Assembly: GCF_002128425.1 (NCBI RefSeq) | Contig: NZ_NESS01000008.1 | Coordinates: forward strand, 1 to 64,000 | DNA: 64,000 bases | Direction of reading: 5' to 3' | Source: Gottfriedia acidiceleris | GTDB taxonomy: Bacteria; Bacillota; Bacilli; Bacillales; Bacillaceae_G | In this document: one piece after another, positions 10,616 through 21,281 of the stretch | How the letters are laid out: each line of letters opens with the position of its first letter | Position numbering within the stretch: the stretch's first letter is position 1 | Notes under the pieces: generated by a model | The model's input: only the letters and a program-made list of their open reading frames with translations | What the model was told of the DNA's origin: nothing | The model's database searches: none | Program-made: the position numbers and the translations under genes

Positions 10616-12172
10616 TTATCTCGTAATTAGCTTTTTAAAGAATGGGATTCGGATAATTTCGTCTTTCTTAACTAGGTTAAATAATAGAATTAATAAGATA
10701 TACATTAATGTGACAACAGAAATACTTGCTAAGGTTTGTACTAATAAAGAGGATGAAAAAACTACATATTCCTTGATGAATTTTCCAACATAAATACAAA
10801 TACCTAAAATGATTAGACAATAAACATAATCCTTAACGTAAATTGAAAAATTGATGGCCTTTAATACAGTGAAATAGTGTAGAACTGTTATTGTTACAAT
10901 ACTAATATTCATAGCTAAGGCAACACCGTTAATACCAAACTTTGGATTTGTTGCTAGTAATAAAATACTAGCGATTTTTACGACTGAGCCGACAAAGCTA
11001 TTGATCATGGCTGAATTAGCAAGATTAAGTGCTTGCAATACAGCTTGTAGAGGACCTTGGAAATAGTAAAAAATAAAGCAAGGTGCTAATAGTAATATAA
11101 AATTCGTAGCTTGGTCACTTTTGTACATTAGCGTTAATATCGGTGAGGCAAAAACGTATAAAATAACTACAGACCAACCACCCGCAATCATTGAGTAGCG
11201 TAGAGCTTGCTGCAATCTTCTTTCGACAGTTACACGATCTTTTTTGGCCATTGCTTCACTAATCGCTGGTACAAGTGAAGTAGATAATGCATAAGTAATA
11301 AACGCTGGTAAAAGTAATAGTGGTAAAGCGTAACCTGCAAGTAATCCATATTGTTTAGTTGCAACAGCTGCGGTTACCCCTGCAATTGCTAAACTTTGTG
11401 AGACAACTATTGGTTCTAAAAACATTGATATTGAACCAATTAAACGACTTCCAGTTGTTGGAAGTGCAATGCTTAATAAGTCGCTAAGCGTTTTTCTTCC
11501 ATCTTTAATATTGTTCTTAAATCCAGAAATGAACTTTGCATTTTTTTCTTTCTTAAAAACATAAAGCATATAAATTAAAGAAGCTAATTCTCCTAAAACA
11601 GAAGAGATAATGGCTCCACTAGCGGCAAATTCAACTCCATATGGTAAAAAAGTTTTAGTACATACAGCAACTAGTACAATACGAACAACTTGTTCAATAA
11701 CTTGAGAAAAGGAAGAAGGTCGCATATTCTGTACACCTTGAAAATATCCACGTAAAACTGATGAGATAGCAATAATCGGAACAACTGGAGCGATTGCAAT
11801 TAGTGGGTACATAGTCCTTGCGTCCGTTAATAAGTTTTTAGCAATAAAAGGGGATAAAAAGATCATTGCTGTTGTAAAAATAATACTTAAAACGCCAGTA
11901 ATTGACATTGAGACAGCTAAAATCTTTTTTATCCGATCTTGTCTATTTTGAGCAACAGCTTCAGCAATTAATTTTGAGATGGCAATTGGTAAGCCGAGTT
12001 GTGTCAGTGTCATAACCAAAAATAGTGTAGGAACAGCCATCATAAATAATCCTACGCCTTCTTCACCCATTATTCTTGCTACTACAATTCGATTAAAAAA
12101 TCCTAATATTCTTGTAATAAGCCCTGCAATAAGTAAAAAAAACGTTCCTCTTAAAAACGTTTGCTTTGTCAT
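10616..12172 (-). CDS. spoVB: Stage V sporulation protein B, MOP-superfamily flippase
   Basis: 518 residues from ATG 12172, which follows gaaggtgg; the frame runs 24 codons further upstream without a ribosome site. About 14 transmembrane helices with the polysaccharide-synthase/MATE pattern: TRILGFFNRIVVARIMGEEGVGLFMMAVP at the N-terminus, PIAISKLIAEAVAQN, VLRGYFQGVQNM. SpoVB acts in the mother cell during cortex synthesis and is thought to flip lipid-linked peptidoglycan precursors across the outer forespore membrane; flippase function is inferred from the family. Transcribed divergently from comN. Confidence 0.93.
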   Translation of the reverse strand: MTKQTFLRGTFFLLIAGLITRILGFFNRIVVARIMGEEGVGLFMMAVPTLFLVMTLTQLGLPIAISKLIAEAVAQNRQDRIKKILAVSMSITGVLSIIFTTAMIFLSPFIAKNLLTDARTMYPLIAIAPVVPIIAISSVLRGYFQGVQNMRPSSFSQVIEQVVRIVLVAVCTKTFLPYGVEFAASGAIISSVLGELASLIYMLYVFKKEKNAKFISGFKNNIKDGRKTLSDLLSIALPTTGSRLIGSISMFLEPIVVSQSLAIAGVTAAVATKQYGLLAGYALPLLLLPAFITYALSTSLVPAISEAMAKKDRVTVERRLQQALRYSMIAGGWSVVILYVFASPILTLMYKSDQATNFILLLAPCFIFYYFQGPLQAVLQALNLANSAMINSFVGSVVKIASILLLATNPKFGINGVALAMNISIVTITVLHYFTVLKAINFSIYVKDYVYCLIILGICIYVGKFIKEYVVFSSSLLVQTLASISVVTLMYILLILLFNLVKKDEIIRIPFFKKLITR

Positions 12173-12329
12173 TACTTTTACCACCTTCTCAAACAGCCTA
12201 GAATGATTTACAATTATATATATGCAAGAAATGTAGGCAAGCATGACAAGTTAGTTCAACATCTAGGAAATGAAATGTAAAGGTCTAAAATCATTTTTCT
12301 AAAAATACAGAAAATTAGGGGGGAAGAGT

Positions 12330-12608
12330 ATGTCGACATTTCATCAACAAGCTGCAGAATTTAAGCCTAAGCTACAGGTAGTAATTGAAAGTAAACTAGA
12401 TGAATTTAGAATGCTTGGATTCGATACTGTCAGTGAGGATGACTTATGGGAATGCCTCGAAAAAACCTTATGGCGAAAGAAAGAGGATGAACCAAAGCTT
12501 TTTCAACTCGTAGAAGACATACTCTCATTAACTGTAAACGATTATATGAATTATATTCGAATCGAGGCATTTAAATCACCTACTTGGCAGTTTGGGGAGT
12601 CAGTTTAA
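12330..12608 (+). CDS. comN: Post-transcriptional regulator ComN
   Basis: 92 residues, no membrane segment or signal. Matches the ComN (YrzD) family: KPKLQVVIESKLDEFRMLGFDTVSEDDLWECLEKTLWRK, then LVEDILSLTVNDYMNYIRIEA. In B. subtilis ComN affects comE mRNA localisation and interacts with DivIVA. Position between spoVB and secDF is as in B. subtilis. A ribosome site (gggggaagag) precedes the ATG. Confidence 0.85.
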   Translation: MSTFHQQAAEFKPKLQVVIESKLDEFRMLGFDTVSEDDLWECLEKTLWRKKEDEPKLFQLVEDILSLTVNDYMNYIRIEAFKSPTWQFGESV

Positions 12609-12615
12609 CCATTAA

Positions 12616-12645
12616 TTGACAATAAAAAAATTGCATTTGTATAAT
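12616..12645 (+). promoter_or_regulatory. Sigma-A promoter for secDF
   Basis: TTGACA (12616-12621), 18-bp spacer, TATAAT (12640-12645), only just downstream of the comN stop. Both hexamers are perfect consensus. Confidence 0.85.
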
Positions 12646-12710
12646 ATAAGAATGAAAACATACCATTTTCGTACTAGAACTTGAACTAGTTAGAGGAGGA
12701 AATTCACAAC

Positions 12711-14948
12711 ATGGTGAAGCGTAACAGAATTGTTGCTTTCTTCTTAATTATTGCTGTTTTAGCAGCAGTTATCGGAACAACTGTCTTTGGTACCGCGAAA
12801 AATATAAAGCTTGGTCTGGATTTACAGGGTGGCTTTGAGGTGCTTTACAAAGTTAAGCCGATTAAGAAAGGCGACAAAATTAACAAAAATGTTTTAGTAA
12901 GTACAGCAAAAGCTCTTGAAAAACGTGTAAACGTATTAGGGGTAAGTGAACCAAACATTCAAATCGAAGGAAAAGATCGTATACGTGTACAATTGGCTGG
13001 TATAAAAGATCAAGCTAAAGCACGTGATATTCTTTCTACTGAAGCGAATTTAACAATTCGTGACGTAAATGATAAGGTTCTAATGACTGGAGCGGATTTA
13101 AAAGAAGGCGCTTCAAAGCAAACATTTGACCAAATGGGTAAACCTAGTGTATCAATCACATTTAAGGATGCTTCTAAGGTTAAGGATGTTACAAGTAAAG
13201 TTTTAAAAATGGGTGCTCCAAATAATATGATGGTTATTTGGTTAGATTTTAAAGAAGGAGAAGACTCTTTCAAAAAGGAATCTGCAAAAGCAAAGCCTAA
13301 ATTCTTATCTGCAGCAAGTGTAAATCAAGTATTTACCGACGATTCACTTTCTATTGTTGGTTCTACATTTACAGTTGAAAGTGCAAAAGAACTTTCAGAC
13401 TTATTAAATGCAGGGGCTCTTCCAGTGCACCTTGAAGAAATGTATTCAACATCAATCGGTGCAAAGTTTGGTACAGATGCTCTGCATGAAACTATCTTTG
13501 CTGGAATTATTGGTGTATCAGTTATTTTCTTATTTATGCTTTATTTCTATCGCTTACCAGGTTTAATCGCAAGCATTATGTTAATGGCTTATACATACGT
13601 AACATTACTTGTATTTGACGGCATGAATGCAGTATTAACACTTCCAGGTATTGCTGCATTAATACTCGGAGTAGGTATTGCGGTTGATAACAACATTATT
13701 ACTTTTGAAAGATTGAAGGACGAGCTTAAACTAGGAAAATCAGTTGCATCAGCGTATCGTGCTGGTAATCAGCGTTCATTTGGAACTATTTTTGATGCTA
13801 ATATTACAACTTTACTTGCTGCGGTAGTATTGTTCATATTTGGAACAAGCTCAGTAAAAGGATTTGCAACAAGTTTAATTGTAAGTATTTTAGTAAGCTT
13901 TTTAACTGCAGTTTTCGGAACTCGTTTATTACTTTCATTATTAGTTCAAAGTCGATACTTAAATAACAAGAAAACTTGGTTTGGTATTAAGCAAAGTGAA
14001 ATTCTTGGTTTAAATCATAATTTATCACATCCTCCTACAAAATATGATAAGGTCGATTTTGTAAGTATTGGTCGTAAATTTGTTTATTTTTCAATTGTTA
14101 CATTAGTTGTCGGTGTCATTTTACTTTCAATTTTCCGACTAAATTTAGGAATTGATTTTGCAAGTGGTACACGTGTAACATTTGAATCTAAATCGGCAGT
14201 TACAAAACAAGTTGTTAATGATGAAGTTTCAAAAATGGGTTTAAAGCCTGAGAGCATTACCGTTTCAACAAATGATGCAAAAACAGGTTCAATCGTATTT
14301 AAAGGTGTATTAACAAAGGATCAGATTAATGATTTGAAAAAGGATTTTACGACTAAATTTGGGGTAGAACCAAACGTGAGTACTGTTGATCCAGTTGTTG
14401 GTAGAGAATTAGCAGCTAATGCCATTAAAGCATTAATTATCGCGTCAGCAGGTATTATTCTTTACGTATCATTACGTTTCCAATTCTCATACGCAATTGC
14501 TTCAGTAATTGCCCTACTACATGATGCATTTTTCATCGTTGTAGTATTTAGTATTTTTAGATTAGAAGTAGATATAACCTTCATCGCAGCGGTTCTAACG
14601 ATTGTTGGTTATTCAATTAATGACTCGATTGTTACTTTTGACCGAGTTCGTGAAAATATGAAGCTTAAGAAGAAAATTCGTACTAGAGAAGAATTGAAAG
14701 AAGTTGTAAATGAATCAATTCGTCAAACTTTAGGTCGATCTGTTAAAACAGTTCTAACTGTCGTATTAGCAGTACTTGCATTGCTTTTATTCGGAAGTCA
14801 TGCAATTCTTAACTTCTCACTTGCATTATTAATAGGTTTAGTCGTTGGAACGTATTCTTCAATCTTTATCGCTTCACAAATTTGGTTATTTATTAAAGGT
14901 CGCCAACTTGATAAAAACCAAGTAATCGATGTTGAAGAAGCTAAATAA
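12711..14948 (+). CDS. secDF: Fused protein translocase subunits SecD/SecF
   Basis: 745 residues. The SecD half comes first: an N-terminal helix, LGLDLQGGFEVLY (DLQGG signature), a large extracytoplasmic P1 domain, then helices including GVGIAVDNNIITFERLKDEL. The SecF half starts near residue 445 with the second first-type helix, LGIDFASGTRVTF, the smaller P4 domain, and VGYSINDSIVTFDRVRENM. Fusion into one chain with 12 helices is the normal Bacillus arrangement. SecDF uses the proton motive force to pull exported proteins from SecYEG. Strong promoter and ribosome site (gaggagg); monocistronic with a terminator. Confidence 0.97.
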   Translation: MVKRNRIVAFFLIIAVLAAVIGTTVFGTAKNIKLGLDLQGGFEVLYKVKPIKKGDKINKNVLVSTAKALEKRVNVLGVSEPNIQIEGKDRIRVQLAGIKDQAKARDILSTEANLTIRDVNDKVLMTGADLKEGASKQTFDQMGKPSVSITFKDASKVKDVTSKVLKMGAPNNMMVIWLDFKEGEDSFKKESAKAKPKFLSAASVNQVFTDDSLSIVGSTFTVESAKELSDLLNAGALPVHLEEMYSTSIGAKFGTDALHETIFAGIIGVSVIFLFMLYFYRLPGLIASIMLMAYTYVTLLVFDGMNAVLTLPGIAALILGVGIAVDNNIITFERLKDELKLGKSVASAYRAGNQRSFGTIFDANITTLLAAVVLFIFGTSSVKGFATSLIVSILVSFLTAVFGTRLLLSLLVQSRYLNNKKTWFGIKQSEILGLNHNLSHPPTKYDKVDFVSIGRKFVYFSIVTLVVGVILLSIFRLNLGIDFASGTRVTFESKSAVTKQVVNDEVSKMGLKPESITVSTNDAKTGSIVFKGVLTKDQINDLKKDFTTKFGVEPNVSTVDPVVGRELAANAIKALIIASAGIILYVSLRFQFSYAIASVIALLHDAFFIVVVFSIFRLEVDITFIAAVLTIVGYSINDSIVTFDRVRENMKLKKKIRTREELKEVVNESIRQTLGRSVKTVLTVVLAVLALLLFGSHAILNFSLALLIGLVVGTYSSIFIASQIWLFIKGRQLDKNQVIDVEEAK

Positions 14949-14961
14949 ACTTTAAAGAGTT

Positions 14962-14996
14962 AAAAGAGTATAAGCACATGCTTATACTCTTTTTTG
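14962..14996 (+). terminator. Terminator of secDF
   Basis: Perfect 14-bp stem (14962-14975 with 14980-14993), loop acat, then T residues. Confidence 0.92.
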
Positions 14997-15093
14997 TATT
15001 AAACTCATTATGAATTGAAGATACTAATATAATGTGTTAATAATGGTTAGTGTAATTTTTTTAGAGTTAGAAAAAGGGAAGTAGGTAAAGTAT

Positions 15094-16005
15094 ATGGAAC
15101 AGGAAGAACGTTATAAAGAAGCCAAGAAAGGGGCTTATATTGGAATATATGGAAATTTACTTCTAGCAATTGTTAAAGCAATTATCGGATATATTGGAAA
15201 TAGTAAAGCGTTAATGGCTGATGCAGTACATTCTGCGTCAGATGTGGTCGGTTCGATAGCGGTTTTATTTGGTTTAAGAGCTGCGAAAATGCCTCCAGAC
15301 GATGATCACCCTTATGGTCATGGTAAAGCTGAATCTATCGCTGCAATTATTGTTGCTGTACTTTTATTTATCGTTGGAATTGAAATAACTAAATCCTCTA
15401 TAACCGCATTTTTTAAGCCTGTTCATCCACCAGAATTAATCGCTTTATTAGCGGCTTTTATATCTATATTTTTAAAAGAATGGATGTTTCGCTATAAATA
15501 TGCTTTAGGGAAAAGATTAAATAGTGACGCAATCATCGCTAATGCATATGAACATCGCTCTGATGTATACTCATCTGCTGCAGCTATGGTTGGTATTGGA
15601 ATTGCGATTCTAGGTACTAAATTTAATATGCCAGTACTTTTATATGCTGACCCAGCGGCTGGTCTTATTGTAGCAATTATGATTTTAAAGATGGCATGGG
15701 ATATAGGAGCAGAATCAATACATACGACAATGGATCACGTCCTTCATGAAGAAGATATTGAACCATATAAAGAAATCGTTAGAAATATAGAAGGAGTTAA
15801 GGAAATAAATACTCTTTATGCGAGAGAACACGGATATTACGTCATAATCGATATAAAGGTCTCCGTAGACCCATATATAACGGTTGAAGAAGGGCATAAG
15901 ATAGGAAAAAATGTTAAAGCAAAGTTGATGGAACACAATGATGTGGAAAATGTTTTTGTCCATATTAATCCATATAATGATAAAAATAACTCTTTCATCC
16001 AATAA
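15094..16005 (+). CDS. Cation diffusion facilitator family transporter
   Basis: 303 residues. Six-helix CDF fold: helix 1 GIYGNLLLAIVKAIIGYIG, helix 2 with metal site ADAVHSASDVVGS (H-x3-D), the PYGHGKAES loop, helix 5 with NAYEHRSDVYSSAAA, and a C-terminal ferredoxin-like domain (GVKEINTLYAREHGYYVIIDIKV). CDF proteins export Zn, Mn, Co or Fe by proton antiport and act as dimers. The helix-5 motif reads E-HRS-D, placing Glu where many Zn transporters have His; this may bear on metal choice. It precedes recJ closely on the same strand. Metal specificity is unassigned. Confidence 0.92.
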   Translation: MEQEERYKEAKKGAYIGIYGNLLLAIVKAIIGYIGNSKALMADAVHSASDVVGSIAVLFGLRAAKMPPDDDHPYGHGKAESIAAIIVAVLLFIVGIEITKSSITAFFKPVHPPELIALLAAFISIFLKEWMFRYKYALGKRLNSDAIIANAYEHRSDVYSSAAAMVGIGIAILGTKFNMPVLLYADPAAGLIVAIMILKMAWDIGAESIHTTMDHVLHEEDIEPYKEIVRNIEGVKEINTLYAREHGYYVIIDIKVSVDPYITVEEGHKIGKNVKAKLMEHNDVENVFVHINPYNDKNNSFIQ

Positions 16006-16044
16006 GTTTACTTTAGTATAATAGTACAGTTAGGGGTGAGAGTA

Positions 16045-18396
16045 TTGTTAAAGTCAAAAGCACGTTGGAAACCGAAATTATCGAATCACCAAGAAGAGCA
16101 ATTATTAAGTAAAGAATTACAGATTTCCCCTCTATTAGCTAAGCTACTTGTTACTCGTGGATTTAATACAGTAGATACAGCAAGTAAGTTCTTATATGAA
16201 GATCAAATGAACTTTCATGACCCGTTTTTATTAGAGGGTATGGATATTGCAATTGACAGAGTATTTCAAGCGATTGAAGAAAATGAAAAAATATTAATTT
16301 TTGGCGATTATGATGCAGATGGAGTTAGCAGTACTTCAGTATTGTATTTAACATTAATCGAACTAGAAGCAAAAGTAGATTTTTATATACCAAATCGTTT
16401 TACTGAAGGGTATGGCCCAAATAAGAATGCTTTTAAATGGGCGAATGAACAAGGTTACTCATTAATCATTACTGTAGATACAGGTATTTCCGCAGCAGAG
16501 GAAGTTAACTTTGCAAATGAACTAGGTATTGATGTAATTATTACGGATCATCATGAACCACCAGAGGTGCTACCAAACGCTATTGCTATTCTTCATCCAA
16601 AGCTAAGTCCAAGCTATCCTTTTAAAGAATTAGCAGGTGTAGGAGTTGTGTTTAAATTTGCTACCGCATTATTAGGTAGGGAGCCTGAGGAATATTTGGA
16701 ACTAGTTTCAATTGGAACGGTTGCTGATTTAGTACCTTTAGTTGATGAAAATCGTTTAATCGTAAAAAAAGGTGTAAGGCAACTGAAGCAAACTAAGCGA
16801 GAAGGACTAAGAGCTCTTTTAGAAATTAGTGGAACTACAACAGATTCAATTACTGAAGAAACAATTGGATTTGCAATTGGTCCTAGAATTAATGCAGTTG
16901 GTAGACTTGGTGATGCTAAGCCTGCAGTAGATTTAGTTTTAGAAAATGATAGAGCACTTGCTAAAAAAAGAGCAGAACAAATTGAAATTCTAAATAAGGA
17001 ACGACAAGAATTAGTATCACGTATGACAGAAGAGGCAATTAAGCAAGTTAACGAGCTGGATTCATCTTGTTCAAACAAAGTGATTATTGTAGCAAAAGAA
17101 GGCTGGAATGCAGGAGTAGTTGGAATTGTTGCTTCGAAATTAGTTGATCGCTTTTACAAACCAGTAATTGTTCTAAGTATTGATCGTGAGAAGGGAATAG
17201 CAAAAGGTTCAGCAAGAAGCATTGAAGGTTTTTCGCTATTTGAAAACTTAACAAAATGTAAAGATATTTTACCTCATTTTGGAGGTCATACACTTGCTGC
17301 TGGAATGACATTGGCAATTGAAGATGTCGAGTTATTAAGACATCGTTTAAATGAATATGCTGATCAAATAATGACAGATGAAGACTTCATCCCGTTAAAA
17401 GAAGTCGATTTAAAATGTCAGGCTAGTGAAGTTTCAATTTCATTTATTAATGAGTTAAATATGCTGGCACCTTTTGGGATGCATAATCCAAAACCTGTTT
17501 TAGAAATAAACGAGGTTGATGCTCTAAATATTAAACAAATCGGTAATGAAGGTGCACATCTTAAAGTACAACTAAAAGATGACATTACATTCCTTGATGC
17601 TGTAGGGTTTGGATTTGGACATGTTGCAAATGAAATTGCAAGCGGGTCAAAAGTATCTTGCTTAGGAATGGCTTCTATTAACGAATGGAATGGTAAACGT
17701 AAACCACAATTAATGATTCATGATATTAAAGTAAATCATTGGCAGTTATTTGATTTAAGAGGTCAAGAACCACACCGGTTAACTTTACCTATGAACGAAG
17801 AAAAATTTATATTCTTACATCAATCTTTAAATGAATATGAAAATTTAAAGACAAAATATCCTATTTCAAAGTTTGTTGCATATGAAGATGTACTAGACTT
17901 AGATGTTAATATACAAAATAATTATGTGATTCTACTTGATTTACCAAGTTCTGAAAATGATTTAAAAGAAGTTTTTCGAAATGGTTTATCAGAACGGATC
18001 TACTTAATTTTTAATCAAGAAGAATTACATTTCTTCTCACCAATTCCAAGTAGAGAAAGTTTTAAAAAATTCTATTCAATCTTAGCAAATACCAATCCAT
18101 TTGACATGAACATGTATGAAGTGGCATTATGTCGTAAGATGGGATGGAAAAAAGAACAAGTCGATTTTATGACAAAGGTGTTTTTTGATTTAGAATTTGT
18201 TACAATAGAGGATGGAAAAATTCGTTTGTTGCCACAAACTGAGAAGAAAGATCTCTCTTTATCTAATACGTATGCAAAAAAATTAGCTAGTATTGAACTA
18301 GAACGTTTGTTTCTGTACTCAAAATGTGATGAATTAACTACATTTTTTCAAAATATGAAAAGTCATTTTTCCGAAAATGGGGAGGCACTTATTTAA
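16045..18396 (+). CDS. recJ: Single-stranded-DNA-specific 5'-3' exonuclease RecJ
   Basis: 783 residues from TTG 16045, preceded by aggggtgag (16032-16040); the GTG at 16036 is within that ribosome site. DHH phosphoesterase motifs: [14 protein letters not shown] (motif I), [17 protein letters not shown] (DHH, motif III), [15 protein letters not shown]1 motif [12 protein letters not shown], and an OB region with [10 protein letters not shown]. It has the C-terminal extension usual in Bacillus. RecJ degrades 5' single-stranded ends in repair and recombination. Its stop overlaps the apt start (TAATG), implying translational coupling. Confidence 0.96.
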   Translation: MLKSKARWKPKLSNHQEEQLLSKELQISPLLAKLLVTRGFNTVDTASKFLYEDQMNFHDPFLLEGMDIAIDRVFQAIEENEKILIFGDYDADGVSSTSVLYLTLIELEAKVDFYIPNRFTEGYGPNKNAFKWANEQGYSLIITVDTGISAAEEVNFANELGIDVIITDHHEPPEVLPNAIAILHPKLSPSYPFKELAGVGVVFKFATALLGREPEEYLELVSIGTVADLVPLVDENRLIVKKGVRQLKQTKREGLRALLEISGTTTDSITEETIGFAIGPRINAVGRLGDAKPAVDLVLENDRALAKKRAEQIEILNKERQELVSRMTEEAIKQVNELDSSCSNKVIIVAKEGWNAGVVGIVASKLVDRFYKPVIVLSIDREKGIAKGSARSIEGFSLFENLTKCKDILPHFGGHTLAAGMTLAIEDVELLRHRLNEYADQIMTDEDFIPLKEVDLKCQASEVSISFINELNMLAPFGMHNPKPVLEINEVDALNIKQIGNEGAHLKVQLKDDITFLDAVGFGFGHVANEIASGSKVSCLGMASINEWNGKRKPQLMIHDIKVNHWQLFDLRGQEPHRLTLPMNEEKFIFLHQSLNEYENLKTKYPISKFVAYEDVLDLDVNIQNNYVILLDLPSSENDLKEVFRNGLSERIYLIFNQEELHFFSPIPSRESFKKFYSILANTNPFDMNMYEVALCRKMGWKKEQVDFMTKVFFDLEFVTIEDGKIRLLPQTEKKDLSLSNTYAKKLASIELERLFLYSKCDELTTFFQNMKSHFSENGEALI

Positions 18397-18908
18397 TGAA
18401 TTTAAAAGATTATATTACAATTGTACCGGACTGGCCTAAAGAAGGCGTTCAGTTTAAAGATATTTCGTCATTAATGAATGATGGAAAAGCTTATAAAGAA
18501 GCAACAGATCAAATTGTAGCTTATGCAAAAGAAAAAAACGTAGATTTAGTAGTTGGACCAGAAGCTCGTGGATTTATCGTTGGTTGTCCAATTTCTTACG
18601 CTTTAGAAATAGGTTTTGCACCTGTTCGTAAACCAGGAAAATTACCTCGTGAAGTAATTAGCTACAATTATGATTTAGAATACGGTACAAATACGTTAAC
18701 AATGCATAAAGATGCTATTAAACCAGGTCAACGTATACTGATCACTGATGATTTATTAGCTACTGGTGGTACGATTGAAGCTACAATCAAACTAGTTGAA
18801 GAATTAGGTGGAATCGTAGTTGGAATTGCTTTCTTAATTGAGCTTTCTTACCTAGAAGGACGCAAAAAATTAGAAGGTTATGATATATTTACACTAATGA
18901 CATATTAA
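18396..18908 (+). CDS. apt: Adenine phosphoribosyltransferase
   Basis: 170 residues, usual length. PRTase signature [14 protein letters not shown] (about 111-124) binds [37 protein letters not shown] is the characteristic Apt hood and loop. Catalyses adenine + PRPP to AMP + PPi for salvage. Overlaps the recJ stop by one base; recJ-apt-relA clustering is conserved in Firmicutes. Confidence 0.97.
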   Translation: MNLKDYITIVPDWPKEGVQFKDISSLMNDGKAYKEATDQIVAYAKEKNVDLVVGPEARGFIVGCPISYALEIGFAPVRKPGKLPREVISYNYDLEYGTNTLTMHKDAIKPGQRILITDDLLATGGTIEATIKLVEELGGIVVGIAFLIELSYLEGRKKLEGYDIFTLMTY

Positions 18909-18937
18909 TTTTTAACATATTATAATGTTATCTAGAC

Positions 18938-18968
18938 AGGGTACTCTGATGAATCAGAGTGCTCTTTT
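18938..18968 (+). terminator. Terminator after apt
   Basis: Arms agggtactctgat (18938-18950) and atcagagtgctct (18953-18965) pair with two G-U pairs; T run follows. Confidence 0.85.
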
Positions 18969-19013
18969 TCTATCAAAGATTTGCAAAAAAAATTGAAATT
19001 TGACGACTCCTGC

Positions 19014-19042
19014 TTTACAAAAAACGAAATTTTCATGATAAT
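19014..19042 (+). promoter_or_regulatory. Sigma-A promoter for relA
   Basis: TTTACA (19014-19019), 17-bp spacer, GATAAT (19037-19042), 28 bp upstream of the relA ATG. Confidence 0.6.
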
Positions 19043-19070
19043 AAAAGAAATAATGATTTAAGGTGATTAG

Positions 19071-21266
19071 ATGGCTACTGAGCAAGTTTTGACAGCAGAA
19101 CAGGTTTTAGAGCAAGCGTCCCATTATTTAAAAGAAGATGATGTGGCGTTTATTAAACGTGCTTATGAATATGCTCGTGACGCACATAGTGAGCAATTTC
19201 GTAAGTCAGGAGAACCATATATTATACACCCGGTTCAAGTAGCAGGTATCCTTGTAGGCTTAGAGATGGATGCTACAACCATTAGTGCTGGTTTTCTTCA
19301 TGATGTAGTAGAGGATACAGAAGTATCTAAAGAGGACTTAGAGAACCATTTTGGCAAAGAAGTATCTATGCTTGTAGATGGTGTAACAAAGTTAGGTAAA
19401 ATCAAGTTTAAATCGAAGGAAGAACAGCAAGCTGAAAATCATCGCAAAATGTTCGTAGCGATGGCACAGGACTTGAGAGTAATATTAATTAAATTAGCCG
19501 ATCGCCTTCACAATATGAGAACGTTAAAACACTTACCTCAAGAAAAACGTATGCGAATTGCAAATGAAACGTTAGAAATATTTGCACCGCTAGCTCATCG
19601 ACTAGGGATTAGTAAAGTAAAGTGGGAGCTTGAAGATACAGCGCTACGCTATTTAAATCCACAGCAATACTATCGAATAGTTAATTTAATGAAGCGAAAA
19701 AGAGCAGAGCGCGAGCAATATTTAGAAGAGGTTATTAACGAAATCTCAACTCAACTTGAAGACGTTGAAATTAAAACAGAAATTTCTGGACGTCCTAAGC
19801 ATATCTATAGCATTTATCATAAAATGGCTAAGCAGAATAAACAATTTAACGAGATCTATGACTTATTAGCTGTACGTGTAATTGTTAATAGTATTAAAGA
19901 TTGCTACGCTGTTTTAGGCGTTATTCATACATGCTGGAAACCGATGCCTGGTCGTTTTAAAGATTATATTGCAATGCCTAAGGCAAATTTGTATCAATCT
20001 CTTCATACGACTGTAATCGGTCCAAAAGGTGAACCACTAGAAGTACAAATTCGTACAAAGGAAATGCACCAAATTGCTGAATATGGTGTTGCAGCACACT
20101 GGGTATACAAAGAAGATAATGCAAATCTTCCTTCACAAAAAACGTTAGAAAATAAATTAAGTTGGTTCCGTGAAATTATCGAATGGCAAGATAATTCTAC
20201 AAATGCAGAAGAGTTCATGGAATCAGTAAAAATGGACTTATTCTCTGATATGGTTTTTGTATTTACTCCAAAAGGTGATGTATTTGAATTACCACTAGGA
20301 TCTGTTCCAATTGATTTTGCTTACCGAATTCACTCTGAAATTGGAAATAAAACAATTGGCTCAAAAGTAAATGGGAAAATGGTACCACTTGATTATAAAC
20401 TTAAAACCGGTGATATCGTTGAGATTATGACATCGAAGCATTCATACGGACCTAGCCAAGACTGGTTGAAGGTCGCTCAGTCTTCACATGCTAAAAATAA
20501 AATACGTCAATATTTTAAAAAGCAAAGAAGAGAAGAGAATGTTGAAAAAGGCAAGGAATTAGTTGAAAAAGAAATTAAAGCTTTAGAATGTGATTTAAAA
20601 GAAGTTTTAACGTCTGAAAATTTAAAACGCGTCGCAGAGAAATTTAATTTCTCTAATGCAGAAGATATGTATGCAGCCGTTGGATACAATGGAATTACTG
20701 CAACACAGATTGCTCACCGTTTAACAGATAAATTCCGTAAACGTACTGAAATTGAGCTAGAAGACCGATTAAAAGAACTTTCTTCGGACCTTAAAAAAGC
20801 TCCATCACGTCGTAAAGATGCTGGTATTTCAGTAAAAGGTGTAGATAATTTATTAATCCGTTTATCAAAATGCTGTAATCCCGTACCTGGTGATGATATT
20901 GTTGGCTATATCACAAAAGGCAGAGGAATATCAGTTCATAGAAGCGACTGTGTAAACATGTTAAATGATAGTGAAGAAGATCGTTTTATTGAAGTTGATT
21001 GGGAGGAAAGTCCTACATTTGAGCGTGATTATAACGTTGATATAGAAATCTTCGGTTATGATCGTCGTGGTCTTTTAAATGAAGTTCTTTCAGTTGTAAA
21101 TGAAACAAAAACAAATATTTCTTCAGTAACAGGAAAAAATGACCGAAATAAAATGGCAACTATTACAATGAGTTTGTCTATTCGTAATATAAACCACCTG
21201 CAAAAAGTTGTGGATAAGGTTAAACAAATTCCAGACATTTACTCTGTGAGACGTATTTTTCACTAA
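19071..21266 (+). CDS. relA: Bifunctional (p)ppGpp synthetase/hydrolase Rel
   Basis: 731 residues. Order of domains: HD hydrolase with GFLHDVVEDT (HD at 77-78) and KLADRLHNMRTL; synthetase domain with YDLLAVRVIV and PKANLYQSLHTTV; TGS domain (VFVFTPKGDVFELPLGSVPIDFAYRIHSEIG); zinc-finger region with KCCNPVPGDDI; and ACT domain at the C-terminus. The intact HD pocket indicates both synthesis and degradation of the stringent-response alarmone. Start ATG 19071 has aaggtga upstream; dtd follows by 15 bp. Confidence 0.97.
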   Translation: MATEQVLTAEQVLEQASHYLKEDDVAFIKRAYEYARDAHSEQFRKSGEPYIIHPVQVAGILVGLEMDATTISAGFLHDVVEDTEVSKEDLENHFGKEVSMLVDGVTKLGKIKFKSKEEQQAENHRKMFVAMAQDLRVILIKLADRLHNMRTLKHLPQEKRMRIANETLEIFAPLAHRLGISKVKWELEDTALRYLNPQQYYRIVNLMKRKRAEREQYLEEVINEISTQLEDVEIKTEISGRPKHIYSIYHKMAKQNKQFNEIYDLLAVRVIVNSIKDCYAVLGVIHTCWKPMPGRFKDYIAMPKANLYQSLHTTVIGPKGEPLEVQIRTKEMHQIAEYGVAAHWVYKEDNANLPSQKTLENKLSWFREIIEWQDNSTNAEEFMESVKMDLFSDMVFVFTPKGDVFELPLGSVPIDFAYRIHSEIGNKTIGSKVNGKMVPLDYKLKTGDIVEIMTSKHSYGPSQDWLKVAQSSHAKNKIRQYFKKQRREENVEKGKELVEKEIKALECDLKEVLTSENLKRVAEKFNFSNAEDMYAAVGYNGITATQIAHRLTDKFRKRTEIELEDRLKELSSDLKKAPSRRKDAGISVKGVDNLLIRLSKCCNPVPGDDIVGYITKGRGISVHRSDCVNMLNDSEEDRFIEVDWEESPTFERDYNVDIEIFGYDRRGLLNEVLSVVNETKTNISSVTGKNDRNKMATITMSLSIRNINHLQKVVDKVKQIPDIYSVRRIFH

Positions 21267-21281
21267 TAGGAGGTTGCTATC

